Shown here one piece after another: positions 1 through 7,568 of a stretch of DNA of 20,220 nt. The notes beneath the pieces are model-generated. The model had not been told where the DNA came from. It saw nothing but the letters and a program-made list of their open reading frames with translations, and did no database searches. Each line of letters opens with the position of its first letter. Position 1 is the stretch's first letter. Source of the DNA: Thermoplasmata archaeon (GTDB taxonomy: Archaea; Thermoplasmatota; E2; UBA202; JdFR-43); assembly GCA_021163175.1 (NCBI GenBank), contig JAGGXG010000140.1:1-20220 (forward strand), in the 5' to 3' direction. The translations under genes and the position numbers were made by a program.

Positions 1-212
1 ATTTCATGATGAATACCATATCTTTTCAATATCAGATACCATGGCCTCCATCTGTTAATAGCAATCGAGGGTAATTTTCCATACATCTTCCATATTTTAT
101 AAATCAAGTTTCTACATGCTATGTTTGTTCTGCTTCTGCTTATCCTAAAGAGATAGCTTTCCTGGTTTCTGGATCGATAACAAACCAGAACCAGAAATGC
201 AAAAGAGCTTTT
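1..212 (-). pseudogene. Degraded DDE transposase fragment (IS6-like)
   Basis: Reading the minus strand from about base 200 down to 1 gives pieces of a DDE transposase core spread over several frames. The pieces are FWFWFVIDPETRKAISL (about 196-146), then SRSRTNIACRNLIYKIW in another frame (about 142-85), then YPRLLLTDGG (about 75-45), then PWYLILKRYGIHHE (about 42-1). The order and the motif T-D-G-G-P-W-Y resemble the core around the second catalytic aspartate of archaeal IS6-like transposases. At least two single-base indels (near 41-46 and near 141-150) and a stop codon break it, so it cannot make a working enzyme. It continues beyond the left edge of the window. The IS family is inferred from motif memory only; a related DDE family is possible. 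Confidence 0.6.
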
Positions 213-371
213 CCAAAATGAGTGAAAATTGGTTCAATTTATCGATTTTAGATCAAAATTTTCCATGCTAATTCATCATTTACATGCATTTTGAATATGG
301 TCTGAAAAAAGAATGTTTGCGATGCCTCCTCTTGCAGATATAAAAGTATACATGCATTAAAACCGAATTTA

Positions 372-382
372 TTTATATTAAA
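372..382 (+). promoter_or_regulatory. Putative archaeal TATA box for the adenylate-forming enzyme operon
   Basis: The stretch TTTATATTAAA lies about 45 bases before the ATG at 423. This would give a short 5' leader if transcription starts about 25 bases downstream. A second AT run (TTTTAAAA, near 401-408) could instead serve a leaderless start. Bases 213-371 hold no convincing gene. Confidence 0.4.
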
Positions 383-422
383 AATTTTTTTAACAAAGTG
401 TTTTAAAACAAGATAAAATAAG

Positions 423-1796
423 ATGGCGATGGAATTTAAAGAATACATGAAGAAATTCAACGAAATAATGGAGCCATACATATTGCCTAAACCATGGTCT
501 CCTGTTGAGGAAGCTCTATACAAACCGTTGAATTTCTTTGATACTCCAAAAAAAGAAGCGGAAGAAATGCGTTTCAAAGCAATAAAATATACATTCAAGC
601 ACCACTATGAAAATAATGCATTTTATCAAAAATTTTGCAAAGAAAATAATGTCACGCCAGATGATATAAAAAGCGTAGATGATTTATATAAAATACCCTT
701 GCTTGAAGATAAATTTTTCAAGGATTATCCTTCCGGCAAAGAATTTGCTCTATGGCTTGCAAACATATTTACTGGAAAGCTTCCAAATGTTGTAATTAAC
801 AAAAAAAAGCCTTCCTTCGAGGATGTAATAACGGCATTTAACAAAGCTGGGCTCATCATCTCCTACAGCAGCGGCACTAGCGGGCGCCATACCGTTATCC
901 CCAGGGACAAAAAAACATGGCTTCGCTCCCAATATGCTCTGGCAAAAAGCGTTGTTACAATGATATATCCATTCCCATTCTGGAAGGAAAACGTATATGC
1001 CCAGTGGCTAATGTCGAATCCATTCAAAACAAATATATTCGCCGGAAAGATTGGTGAGGTTGTTTACCATATTGTAAAGAACCCTGATTGTGCCATCGAC
1101 AGACAAGTTACAGCAGAGCTGATAAGGCAGGCAATGATGGGAGGTTTCAAATCAAAAGTGATACAGATGGCGATGAAAAGGGAGAATAAAAAGACAATTA
1201 ACAAACTCGTTAGATGGCTTAAAGAGAGAGATAAAAACAAGGATTTGGCAGGGATGCTTGGCGCCCCATTTTTGCTCCATTTCGCAATGAACAAGCTTGA
1301 GGAAGAAGGTGTTACACTTAACATGGAAGATAGAGGAGCGATTGTTACAGGAGGGGGATGGAAGATTTACGAGCACGAGCGCATACCTGTTAAGGAATTC
1401 AGGAAAAGAACAAATGAAATTCTTGGGATAGTTGAAAATCAGATTCTCGATTTGTATGCGATGGTGGAAGGAAATGGATTCATAATTCATTGCCCGGAAG
1501 AACATGCCCTTCATATTCCCTCCACATATTATTATCCACTCGTCCTAGACAAAAATGGCGAAGCAGTTGGCGAGGGTGAGGAAGGAAGATTTGCATTTCT
1601 CGATGCTTTATCTTCGAGTTACCCAAGCTTCATAATAACTGGAGATAATGTAAAATTGAATGGAGAGTGCAGCTGTGGAAGGAACAGCATAACCCTGCAT
1701 CCTGAAGTGAGAAGAGCAGCTGGAGAGGAAATGCGTGGTTGCGCAGAAGAAATGCGTAAAATGCTGGCTGTTGATTTGAGTGGTAAAAATGATTAG
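423..1796 (+). CDS. LuxE/PaaK-like acyl-adenylate-forming enzyme (acyl-protein synthetase family)
   Basis: This 457-residue cytosolic protein belongs to the adenylate-forming superfamily, closest in layout to LuxE acyl-protein synthetases and phenylacetate-CoA ligases. These activate a carboxylate with ATP and pass the acyl group to a thiol. Visible motifs are the phosphate-binding loop SSGTSG (residues 149-154), TGGGWK (309-314, characteristic of LuxE-type members), YAMVEGN (345-351), the ribose-binding TGD (406-408) and a nearby CSCGR (416-420). The length fits a synthetase without extra carrier domains. ATG codons at 423 and 429 are both possible starts. The last eight bases overlap the next gene, so the two are probably translated together. 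The natural substrate cannot be read from sequence. Confidence is good for the superfamily and moderate for the LuxE branch. Confidence 0.8.
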   Translation: MAMEFKEYMKKFNEIMEPYILPKPWSPVEEALYKPLNFFDTPKKEAEEMRFKAIKYTFKHHYENNAFYQKFCKENNVTPDDIKSVDDLYKIPLLEDKFFKDYPSGKEFALWLANIFTGKLPNVVINKKKPSFEDVITAFNKAGLIISYSSGTSGRHTVIPRDKKTWLRSQYALAKSVVTMIYPFPFWKENVYAQWLMSNPFKTNIFAGKIGEVVYHIVKNPDCAIDRQVTAELIRQAMMGGFKSKVIQMAMKRENKKTINKLVRWLKERDKNKDLAGMLGAPFLLHFAMNKLEEEGVTLNMEDRGAIVTGGGWKIYEHERIPVKEFRKRTNEILGIVENQILDLYAMVEGNGFIIHCPEEHALHIPSTYYYPLVLDKNGEAVGEGEEGRFAFLDALSSSYPSFIITGDNVKLNGECSCGRNSITLHPEVRRAAGEEMRGCAEEMRKMLAVDLSGKND

Positions 1797-2760
1797 TTTT
1801 AGAGAAATGAAGGAGAAGAATTACATTCCGCCCCGTCCCATGCTTTTGATGATGGTTAAGGGAGCCATTTCATTATCCAAAGTTTTACTTTTTAATCTTC
1901 GCACACTGAAAAAAACAAGGTATAAGGCAACTTATATAAGGCCGGAGAGAAGATATGAGCTGCCCGAATACCAGCCATGGATGAAATGCTATGCAAGAAA
2001 TGAAAAATATTTGCGAGACACATTATATGTAAAGCCATGCGCCAAAGAAATTGTCGCCCTCGCCAACCAGCTTGGAGCTGGAGAGAAAGATGACTATGAG
2101 TTTGCAAGAGATGCGTTCGAATTTGTTAAAAGGAATCTTTTCCTTGAGTTCATCCAACTTGATGATGCTGTAGCCACTCTAAAGCGAGGAAGTGGAACAT
2201 GTCTGCACATGCTTAATTTATATGTTGCTTTGTGCAGGGCAGCAGGAATAAAAGCTCGTTACAAGCTATATGCTTTATCCATGATTGATGCATGGTATAA
2301 CGCCCTGGTTGCAGTCGATCCTTTGATGAAAAAATGGTATGACGCCATGGGCTTCTTTACGCTGCATGGAGAGGCTGAAGTCTACATAGATGGAAAATGG
2401 TATCCTGCCGACGTAGCGCCAACGCCAGAGCGGCAGGCGGCGGCGGGCATCCCGATAACAAAATTTGGAGAGGATTCAATAGGCGTGTGGACATATGCTC
2501 TGCCAGGCTCTATTCTGCGTCTTGAAAGCCTCCCTTATGGCATAGGTGGCTCTCTCAAGTTGCTACTCAAAATAGCTCCTGGAACCGTTGCAACGATAAA
2601 CAATAGCATACTCCGCCAGATTGAGGAAGGACGGCGCATCATAGAAGAAGCGGGAGGCGAGAAAGCTTATGATGAGATGGTCAGGAAGAAAAAGAAAAAG
2701 CCTGTTGTTGAGTTAAAGGAGAAAGAAGGACTCATATTCAAATATGATGAAATTAAATAA
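1789..2760 (+). CDS. Transglutaminase-like (papain-fold) protein, cytosolic
   Basis: This 323-residue protein has a transglutaminase-like core. The probable catalytic triad is Cys138 in GSGTCLHMLNLY, His193 in TLHGEAEVYIDGKWYPADV, and Asp208 in ADV. Residues 1-60 carry a moderately hydrophobic stretch (about 15-37) but no clear signal peptide, so I infer a cytosolic or membrane-associated enzyme. The C-terminus is lysine-rich (about 299-312). I chose the ATG at 1789 because it overlaps the end of the upstream gene by ATGATTAG, typical of translational coupling; a GTG at 1780 would add three residues. Pairing with a LuxE-like adenylating enzyme suggests acyl or amide chemistry, but that role is inference. 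A protease or arylamine-acyltransferase-like activity is also possible. Confidence 0.75.
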   Translation: MISFREMKEKNYIPPRPMLLMMVKGAISLSKVLLFNLRTLKKTRYKATYIRPERRYELPEYQPWMKCYARNEKYLRDTLYVKPCAKEIVALANQLGAGEKDDYEFARDAFEFVKRNLFLEFIQLDDAVATLKRGSGTCLHMLNLYVALCRAAGIKARYKLYALSMIDAWYNALVAVDPLMKKWYDAMGFFTLHGEAEVYIDGKWYPADVAPTPERQAAAGIPITKFGEDSIGVWTYALPGSILRLESLPYGIGGSLKLLLKIAPGTVATINNSILRQIEEGRRIIEEAGGEKAYDEMVRKKKKKPVVELKEKEGLIFKYDEIK

Positions 2761-3046
2761 AGCAATTTTTCCCTCTCCTTTGTATGGTGTCTTACGGCTT
2801 TTTATGGAAATGATTTGCCTCATAATTGCAGTATGCTGAAATAGATGCAAGATAAGAATAAATGGATACGAACCATATCTTGAGACTGGCTTAACGCCCT
2901 GCTGAGGCAACAAAAATGGTGGTGTTGACAGTACTGTAAAACAGAGGTTGACATTCTCCTCCTCTTTTGTTCTAAATTAGTGGATTTTTAATTTGTCATA
3001 CAAAAAGTTTTTAATGATTTTTTATTATAGTTTTGGAGGCAATAAT
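2761..3046. other. Intergenic region with possible mobile-element scar
   Basis: No intact gene is seen. Bases about 2870-2970 are less AT-rich than the surrounding gaps and contain a perfect palindrome ACAGTACTGT (2928-2937). They also contain short readable segments such as GYEPYLETGLTPC followed by a stop. The block is vaguely like the degenerate 3' end of an IS200/IS605-type element, but I cannot confirm this by eye. The last 30 bases hold the ribosome-binding site of the next gene. Confidence 0.25.
3035..3039 (+). promoter_or_regulatory. Shine-Dalgarno site that fixes the start at 3047
   Basis: GGAGG sits seven bases before the ATG at 3047. The open frame extends upstream to a TTG at 2993, but only the ATG has a good ribosome-binding site and begins a normal signal peptide (MKIWKKKN then hydrophobic residues). 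Confidence 0.7.
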
Positions 3047-4102
3047 ATGAAAATATGGAAAAAGAAAAATTTGATTATTGTGGTAGTTGTTTTTTTACTT
3101 TTGACACCACTAACAATGGCAATAGGTAAAGATGATTCAATGATTTCACAGAATAAACAAAGAAATGATGAAGAAGAATCTATGTCTTTAAATGATGGGA
3201 TTGATCAACAACTACCAATAGATAATTATGGCAGTATTTTATGTAGCGCTTATGAATGGACACAAAGATTATATCTCCAAGAAAACCTTGCGCCAAACCC
3301 CTCCTTTGAATACAGTAATGGAAGCCTGCCCGATGGGTGGGAGCATACCAGCTCTCGTTATGTAAAATTTGTCTGGGATAGTGCATATGCCCATACAGGA
3401 GTGAAATCGGTAGGAATTACAAATATAAAAGCAGCACACATTGGTGCAAACTGGTATACCATCAAGCCAATACCAATAGATCCAATAAACAATACATATG
3501 CTTTTGGGGTATGGTATAAATACTATGCACCTCCTCCTCAGTATAATGGTGGGTATATGGGCATAACTGGATTGGATAAGAATGGACAGCAGGTGGGTGT
3601 TACTTGGATACTTTATTTGCCCTATGTGGATAATGAATGGCATTATTTCCAATATATATGTAACCCTTACTTCAATCAAAGTATGCTGGAAGAAATAAAA
3701 TATGTAAGATTGTATCTCTGCTACGTAACAGGGAAGGAAGTTAATTCATCTGAAGGTATTCGTTTTGATGATGTATTCTTTGGTAAAGGAGAGTTTCCTG
3801 TAATCGAAATAGGAGACATTCGGGGATTCTTTGGCACTATTTCAATAACCGTAAGAAATGTTGGTAATGTAGATGCTGAAAATATTCCATGGGCAATTAG
3901 AATAGTACCTGTTGCTGGAAAAATATTTACTGATGAAATCGCAGGAGGAGTCATCGATAAATTGCCAGTGGGAACAGAAACAAAAATAAAAAGCAATTTC
4001 ATTTTTGGATTTGGCAGCGCTATCGTTCTTATAACAGTTGGTGAAGAATATGAGAGATTGGGCCTTACAATCGTTGGTCCTCTGCTGATAAAGATGCCAT
4101 AA
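3047..4102 (+). CDS. Secreted beta-sandwich protein with CARDB-like C-terminal domain
   Basis: The 351-residue product starts with a lysine-rich n-region and a hydrophobic core (residues 8-26), a clear export signal or N-terminal anchor. After a polar linker (30-60), residues about 78-246 look like a carbohydrate-binding-module-type jelly roll: NPSFEYSNGSLPDGWEH, then AHTGVKSVGI, and a closing IRFDDVFFG. Residues about 254-347 resemble a CARDB-like immunoglobulin-fold domain (ITVRNVGNVDAENIPWAI, then LPVGTETKIKSNFIFGFG), common near the end of archaeal cell-surface proteins. No catalytic residues are evident, so a binding or surface role is likely. The ligand is unknown. It appears to be a single-gene unit. 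Confidence 0.65.
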   Translation: MKIWKKKNLIIVVVVFLLLTPLTMAIGKDDSMISQNKQRNDEEESMSLNDGIDQQLPIDNYGSILCSAYEWTQRLYLQENLAPNPSFEYSNGSLPDGWEHTSSRYVKFVWDSAYAHTGVKSVGITNIKAAHIGANWYTIKPIPIDPINNTYAFGVWYKYYAPPPQYNGGYMGITGLDKNGQQVGVTWILYLPYVDNEWHYFQYICNPYFNQSMLEEIKYVRLYLCYVTGKEVNSSEGIRFDDVFFGKGEFPVIEIGDIRGFFGTISITVRNVGNVDAENIPWAIRIVPVAGKIFTDEIAGGVIDKLPVGTETKIKSNFIFGFGSAIVLITVGEEYERLGLTIVGPLLIKMP

Positions 4103-4326
4103 ATATGATGCAAAAATAAACCAATAACCTTTTCCTTAACTAATTAGTTGACAAGATTTAGCTTTTCCATTATTGTAATTATCATGCTTCCATCATTCAT
4201 GGGTGCAAATAAAAATGCAAAAACAATAGTTATATTCGAAAAATGGCAATAAAAGCATGTTAATAACCGCCTTTCGCATTGAATAAAATTTAGCAAAATC
4301 TAAATATCCCTTCTCCTTAGAAATCA
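4103..4326. other. Intergenic region with a 12-base palindrome
   Basis: There is no supported gene. A perfect palindrome AACTAATTAGTT occupies 4138-4149 and could be a protein-binding site or chance in AT-rich DNA. A 22-codon open frame starting at an ATG near 4184 has no supporting signal. Confidence 0.3.
4298..4309 (+). promoter_or_regulatory. Putative TATA box for the permease gene
   Basis: An AT-rich element (AATCTAAATATC) is centred about 23 bases before the ATG at 4327. No Shine-Dalgarno sequence is seen, consistent with a leaderless transcript. Confidence 0.45.
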
Positions 4327-5745
4327 ATGGAAGAAGAGCTCCGTAAAGAGCTTGGATTGAAAGAGGTAGTTGCAACTGTTATGACCTCCGTTATAGGCGG
4401 CGGGTTATTCCTTTCAACCATTCAAATTCAGAGTGTCGCTCGTGTGGGCTCTGGGATAATACTCTCCTATCTTATGGCTGCTTTGCCAGCATTGCTGGTT
4501 GCCCTGTGCTATGCAGTTTTATCTTCAGCCATGCCTTCATCAGGCGGGGAATATGTCTTTATAAGCAGAATCCTTGATCCATATCTCGGCTTTATTGCAA
4601 CGTGGGCGAGATGGTTTTCCATGATAGCAACGCTGGCGGCGATGGCTGTCGGCGATACAATACTAATTCAAAACTTCTTCGATATAGCCAACATGCATGG
4701 TGTCTCGCTATTTTTTAGCAAAAACATACAAATTATTGCAATAGCTTTCGTAATAATATTTGTTGCATTGAATTACCTCGGTGTAAGATTGTATGGAATT
4801 ATTCAGACAACAATGTTCTTCCTTTTGATGTTTGGAATAGCATTATTCACAATTTTTGGGCTGCCTCATGTGAGCCTTTCAAATCTTGCATATGAAGCAA
4901 AATTTGATTTTTCATCTCTTGCAAAAGCAAGTAGTTTGATTTTTTTCAGCTACATTGGGTTTGCTACCATAGCCAATGCTGGTGGCGAGGTCAAAAATGC
5001 GGAAAAAAATCTTCCTAAAGGAATATTGCTCTCCACGATAGGAATTGCAATAATATATGTTTTGATAGCCACAATAACATATGGTGCGATGTCAAAATCC
5101 TTTTATTCTACATATGACTTCTCGACAGGCTCAATTCCAAGCGTTGCTGCACATTTTCTTCCTTCCGCAATAGCATTGTATGTTTCTTTTGCTGGTTCAA
5201 TAGCGATAATATCAGATATAAATCCAACGATACTCGCTTCATCCCGCCTTTCATTTGCATGGGCAAAAGATGAAATCGTTCCTAAAAAGCTTTCTGAATT
5301 GAATAAATACAAGGTGCCAAAATGGTCTTTAATTATCACTGGAATAACAGCGATTGCCATCATAATATTTGCCAAAGCCTTCATGAATGCTGTAATGATG
5401 ATAAATATGGCTGTCTTGCTGGTTTACATTGCAATAACAGCTTCAACCTTTGTTCTGCCTTATAAACATCCCCAGATATATGAAAAAGCAGGTTTTAAAC
5501 TGAAGGGGCTGTGGATCATATCACTTGCAGGAATGCTTTTATCAGCACTCTTTTTGGGCTATATACTACGATTGCCAGATGCAATGAATGGCTTTATTTT
5601 CTTGCTGATATGGATTGGCATAGGAAGCATAATATATGCTTTAACTCTTGAGAAGCACAAGCTATTCTGGCGCCTTGAAAAACAGCAGAGAAAGGAGAAG
5701 GAGGAGAGGGATAAAAAAATTATAGAAAAATTGATGAAGAAATAG
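4327..5745 (+). CDS. APC-superfamily amino-acid permease
   Basis: The 472-residue protein is very hydrophobic, with about twelve predicted membrane helices. It is of the amino acid-polyamine-organocation (APC) type, which imports amino acids or related amines, usually with a proton or by exchange. Helix 1 carries the broken-helix motif SVIGGGLFLS (residues 21-30) that binds the substrate backbone in this family. Other features are SSAMPSSGGEYVFISR (about 65-80), FFSYIGFATIANAGGEVKNAEKNLP (helix 6 and the following loop) and NPTILASSRLSFAWAKD (helix 8 region). The C-terminus is a strongly charged tail (about 440-472). The substrate cannot be assigned. The gene lies 13 bases before the next one, so the two may be co-transcribed. 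Confidence 0.85.
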   Translation: MEEELRKELGLKEVVATVMTSVIGGGLFLSTIQIQSVARVGSGIILSYLMAALPALLVALCYAVLSSAMPSSGGEYVFISRILDPYLGFIATWARWFSMIATLAAMAVGDTILIQNFFDIANMHGVSLFFSKNIQIIAIAFVIIFVALNYLGVRLYGIIQTTMFFLLMFGIALFTIFGLPHVSLSNLAYEAKFDFSSLAKASSLIFFSYIGFATIANAGGEVKNAEKNLPKGILLSTIGIAIIYVLIATITYGAMSKSFYSTYDFSTGSIPSVAAHFLPSAIALYVSFAGSIAIISDINPTILASSRLSFAWAKDEIVPKKLSELNKYKVPKWSLIITGITAIAIIIFAKAFMNAVMMINMAVLLVYIAITASTFVLPYKHPQIYEKAGFKLKGLWIISLAGMLLSALFLGYILRLPDAMNGFIFLLIWIGIGSIIYALTLEKHKLFWRLEKQQRKEKEERDKKIIEKLMKK

Positions 5746-5758
5746 AGAATTCCACATC

Positions 5759-6172
5759 ATGATGTACAGGAAAGAAATAAAACTGGAAACAAAACATGAA
5801 ATGGAAATCGTTGATATAACAGGAATGGTTGAAGAAGTTGTAAGGCAGAGCAATATAAAGGATGGCATCGTTAACATTTTTGTTCCTGGCTCAACAGGGG
5901 CGATAACAACGATAGAATATGAGCCCGGCCTGCTGCATGATTTGCCTGCCGCTTTAGAAAGAATTGCTCCAAGCAACGCCTATTACAAGCATGAAGAAAG
6001 ATGGCATGATGGAAATGGAAGGAGTCATGTTAAAGCAAGCATAATAGGACCAAGCTTATGCGTGCCCATCGAGAATGGAAAACTTTTGCTGGGAACATGG
6101 CAACAGCTCGTTTTCATAGAATGCGATGTCAGAGCAAGACAACGCCGCCTCATTGTTACCGTTGTGGGATGA
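5759..6172 (+). CDS. YjbQ/UPF0047 family protein
   Basis: This 137-residue protein is a single-domain member of the widespread YjbQ (UPF0047) family. Some members have weak thiamine-phosphate-synthase activity, but the main physiological role is not settled. Family motifs are present: VPGSTGAITTIEYEPGLLHDL (residues 42-62 region), His78 and His83 near the middle, GRSHVKASIIGPS (87-99), the hallmark LLLGTWQQ (109-116), and ECDVRARQRR at the end. Length matches the family. ATG codons at 5759 and 5762 are adjacent. The 3' end overlaps the convergent reductase gene by 17 bases. Confidence 0.85.
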   Translation: MMYRKEIKLETKHEMEIVDITGMVEEVVRQSNIKDGIVNIFVPGSTGAITTIEYEPGLLHDLPAALERIAPSNAYYKHEERWHDGNGRSHVKASIIGPSLCVPIENGKLLLGTWQQLVFIECDVRARQRRLIVTVVG

Positions 6173-6791
6173 ATTTCAAAACGAGGCCATTGCCATATCT
6201 CTCGATGGCATAGAGTCGTAGCTTTATTGCCTCCTCTATGCTTTTAATGCCTTCTCCACCCGCCACAGTTGGGGCGCCGCCGCCTATTATCATAGGAGCT
6301 ATATAAATCTGGAATTCATCAAATAAGCCATGCTTCAAAAATTCCCATATTACTGTTGAGCCTCCCTCGACAAGCAGTTTTTTTATTCCACGCTGATAGA
6401 GCAATTCCATGAGTTTGGCGAGATCTACTTTATCGCCCTCTCCGCATTTTATTACTTCGAGCAATCCCTTTTTGTATTCCTTGCTTGTTGTAACAATGAT
6501 TGTTCGCGCATTTGGCTGCATGACCTCTGCATCGCTTGGCGTTCTGAAATGGCTGTCCAGAATTATTCTGATTGGATTTTTTGCTTTTTTCACATATTCC
6601 TTCTTTACGGTAAGCTTTGGATTATCTGCAAGAATTGTTCCCACGCCGACGAGTATGGCGTCTACGCTGGCTCGCAATTTATGGACTCTCGCCATGTCTT
6701 CCTCGCTCGATATCCTCGCTTGCTCGCCAGAAGGCAAAGCGATTTTTCCGTCCAAGCTGGAAGCACAATTTATTATGATATATGGCCTCAT
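6156..6791 (-). CDS. 2,5-diamino-6-(ribosylamino)-pyrimidinone 5'-phosphate reductase
   Basis: The 211-residue protein matches the archaeal/fungal riboflavin-pathway reductase (RibD C-terminal domain fold, MJ0671-type). It reduces the ribose ring of the diaminopyrimidine intermediate to ribitol using NAD(P)H. Motifs are SLDGKIA (12-18), VGVGTILADNPKLT (48-61), VEGGSTV (141-147) and the cofactor-loop IIGGGAPT (168-175). There is no deaminase domain, as expected in archaea. The ATG overlaps the stop of the upstream triosephosphate isomerase gene (ATGA, 6791-6788), so the two are an operon. Confidence 0.88.
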   Translation of the reverse strand: MRPYIIINCASSLDGKIALPSGEQARISSEEDMARVHKLRASVDAILVGVGTILADNPKLTVKKEYVKKAKNPIRIILDSHFRTPSDAEVMQPNARTIIVTTSKEYKKGLLEVIKCGEGDKVDLAKLMELLYQRGIKKLLVEGGSTVIWEFLKHGLFDEFQIYIAPMIIGGGAPTVAGGEGIKSIEEAIKLRLYAIERYGNGLVLKFIPQR

Positions 6792-7453
6792 TCTATCATT
6801 GCTTCTGCCATTTCTCTTATAATCTTTTCTTTATTCTTTGCTTTCACAACGCCACTTGCCACCAATATTCCTTCTGCTCCCAATTCTATGGCTTTTCTCA
6901 CATCTTCTCCACTTTTTATTCCAGCTCCACACAGCACTTTTGCCTTGCTTATGCTTCTTACATTTTCAACAGCATTTTTAACAACGCTTGGCTTTGCTTT
7001 CGTTACTGATACATCGCCGCCTATAAGCTCTGGCGGTTCAACTGCAACATAATCTGGCTCTAAAACAGCGAGAGCCTTAGCAATCTGGTTATCTGATGCA
7101 CATACAATGCTTTCCATTTTATTTTTCCTTAAAGTTTCGATACCTTTTTTTATTTCATCTATGGTGAGACGATGTTCAGAATGATTCAATATGCTTCCTT
7201 TTGCTCCTGCTTCCTTTATTGTTTCTGGCAAAATCCATCCTGTGTGACTTCCGTATTCGATGGCATCTATATGCTGAGCAAAAACATCTATTTCAACATT
7301 GCTTGCCACCCTATACACATCAGCATGCTGAACAGCTATGATCATGCGCATGCCCGTTTCCCTGCCCACTCTTTCCATTATTTTTGCAATTTTGATTGCC
7401 TCGCTTCCCATGCCTTCCCTATATGCTTTAGTATTTACAACCATAACATGCAT
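6788..7453 (-). CDS. tpiA: Triosephosphate isomerase, archaeal type
   Basis: This enzyme interconverts glyceraldehyde-3-phosphate and dihydroxyacetone phosphate in glycolysis and gluconeogenesis. The 221-residue length matches archaeal forms, which are about 30 residues shorter than bacterial ones. Substrate-binding Asn7 and Lys9 lie in VVNTKAY, the catalytic His91 in ILNHSEHR, and the catalytic Glu139 in YVAVEPPELIG. The phosphate-binding loops CGAGIKSGED (175-184) and EGILVASGVV (194-203) close the barrel. Its stop overlaps the start of the riboflavin-pathway reductase. An alternative ATG three codons in (at 7444) would also be plausible. Confidence 0.92.
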   Translation of the reverse strand: MHVMVVNTKAYREGMGSEAIKIAKIMERVGRETGMRMIIAVQHADVYRVASNVEIDVFAQHIDAIEYGSHTGWILPETIKEAGAKGSILNHSEHRLTIDEIKKGIETLRKNKMESIVCASDNQIAKALAVLEPDYVAVEPPELIGGDVSVTKAKPSVVKNAVENVRSISKAKVLCGAGIKSGEDVRKAIELGAEGILVASGVVKAKNKEKIIREMAEAMIE

Positions 7454-7469
7454 GTTTGTATAAACAAAG

Positions 7470-7479
7470 ATATATATTT
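7470..7479 (-). promoter_or_regulatory. Putative TATA box for the tpiA operon
   Basis: On the minus strand the sequence AAATATATATC lies about 17-26 bases before the ATG at 7453. This is the expected spacing for a leaderless archaeal transcript. Confidence 0.5.
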
Positions 7480-7568
7480 CTTTATTCCTTCAAGGGAATG
7501 GATAAAAGCAAATGCTATTTGCTGGCGAAAATTGTTAAAATAAAGTTGCATTACAATATTGGCGGGAA

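Noticed and set aside
248..598. 116-codon minus-strand open frame
   Set aside because: It overlaps the start of the well-supported adenylating-enzyme gene, has no domain logic, and its composition is typical of an antisense shadow.
2761..3046. Possible tRNA or small structured RNA in the gap
   Set aside because: I could not fold a cloverleaf or long stable stem, and no T-loop consensus (GGTTCRANYCC) is present.
2993..3046. Upstream TTG start for the secreted protein
   Set aside because: It would place 18 extra residues before a normal signal peptide; the GGAGG before the ATG at 3047 supports the shorter form.
4184..4252. 22-codon open frame before the permease
   Set aside because: It has no ribosome-binding site or promoter of its own and is too short to separate from chance in AT-rich DNA.
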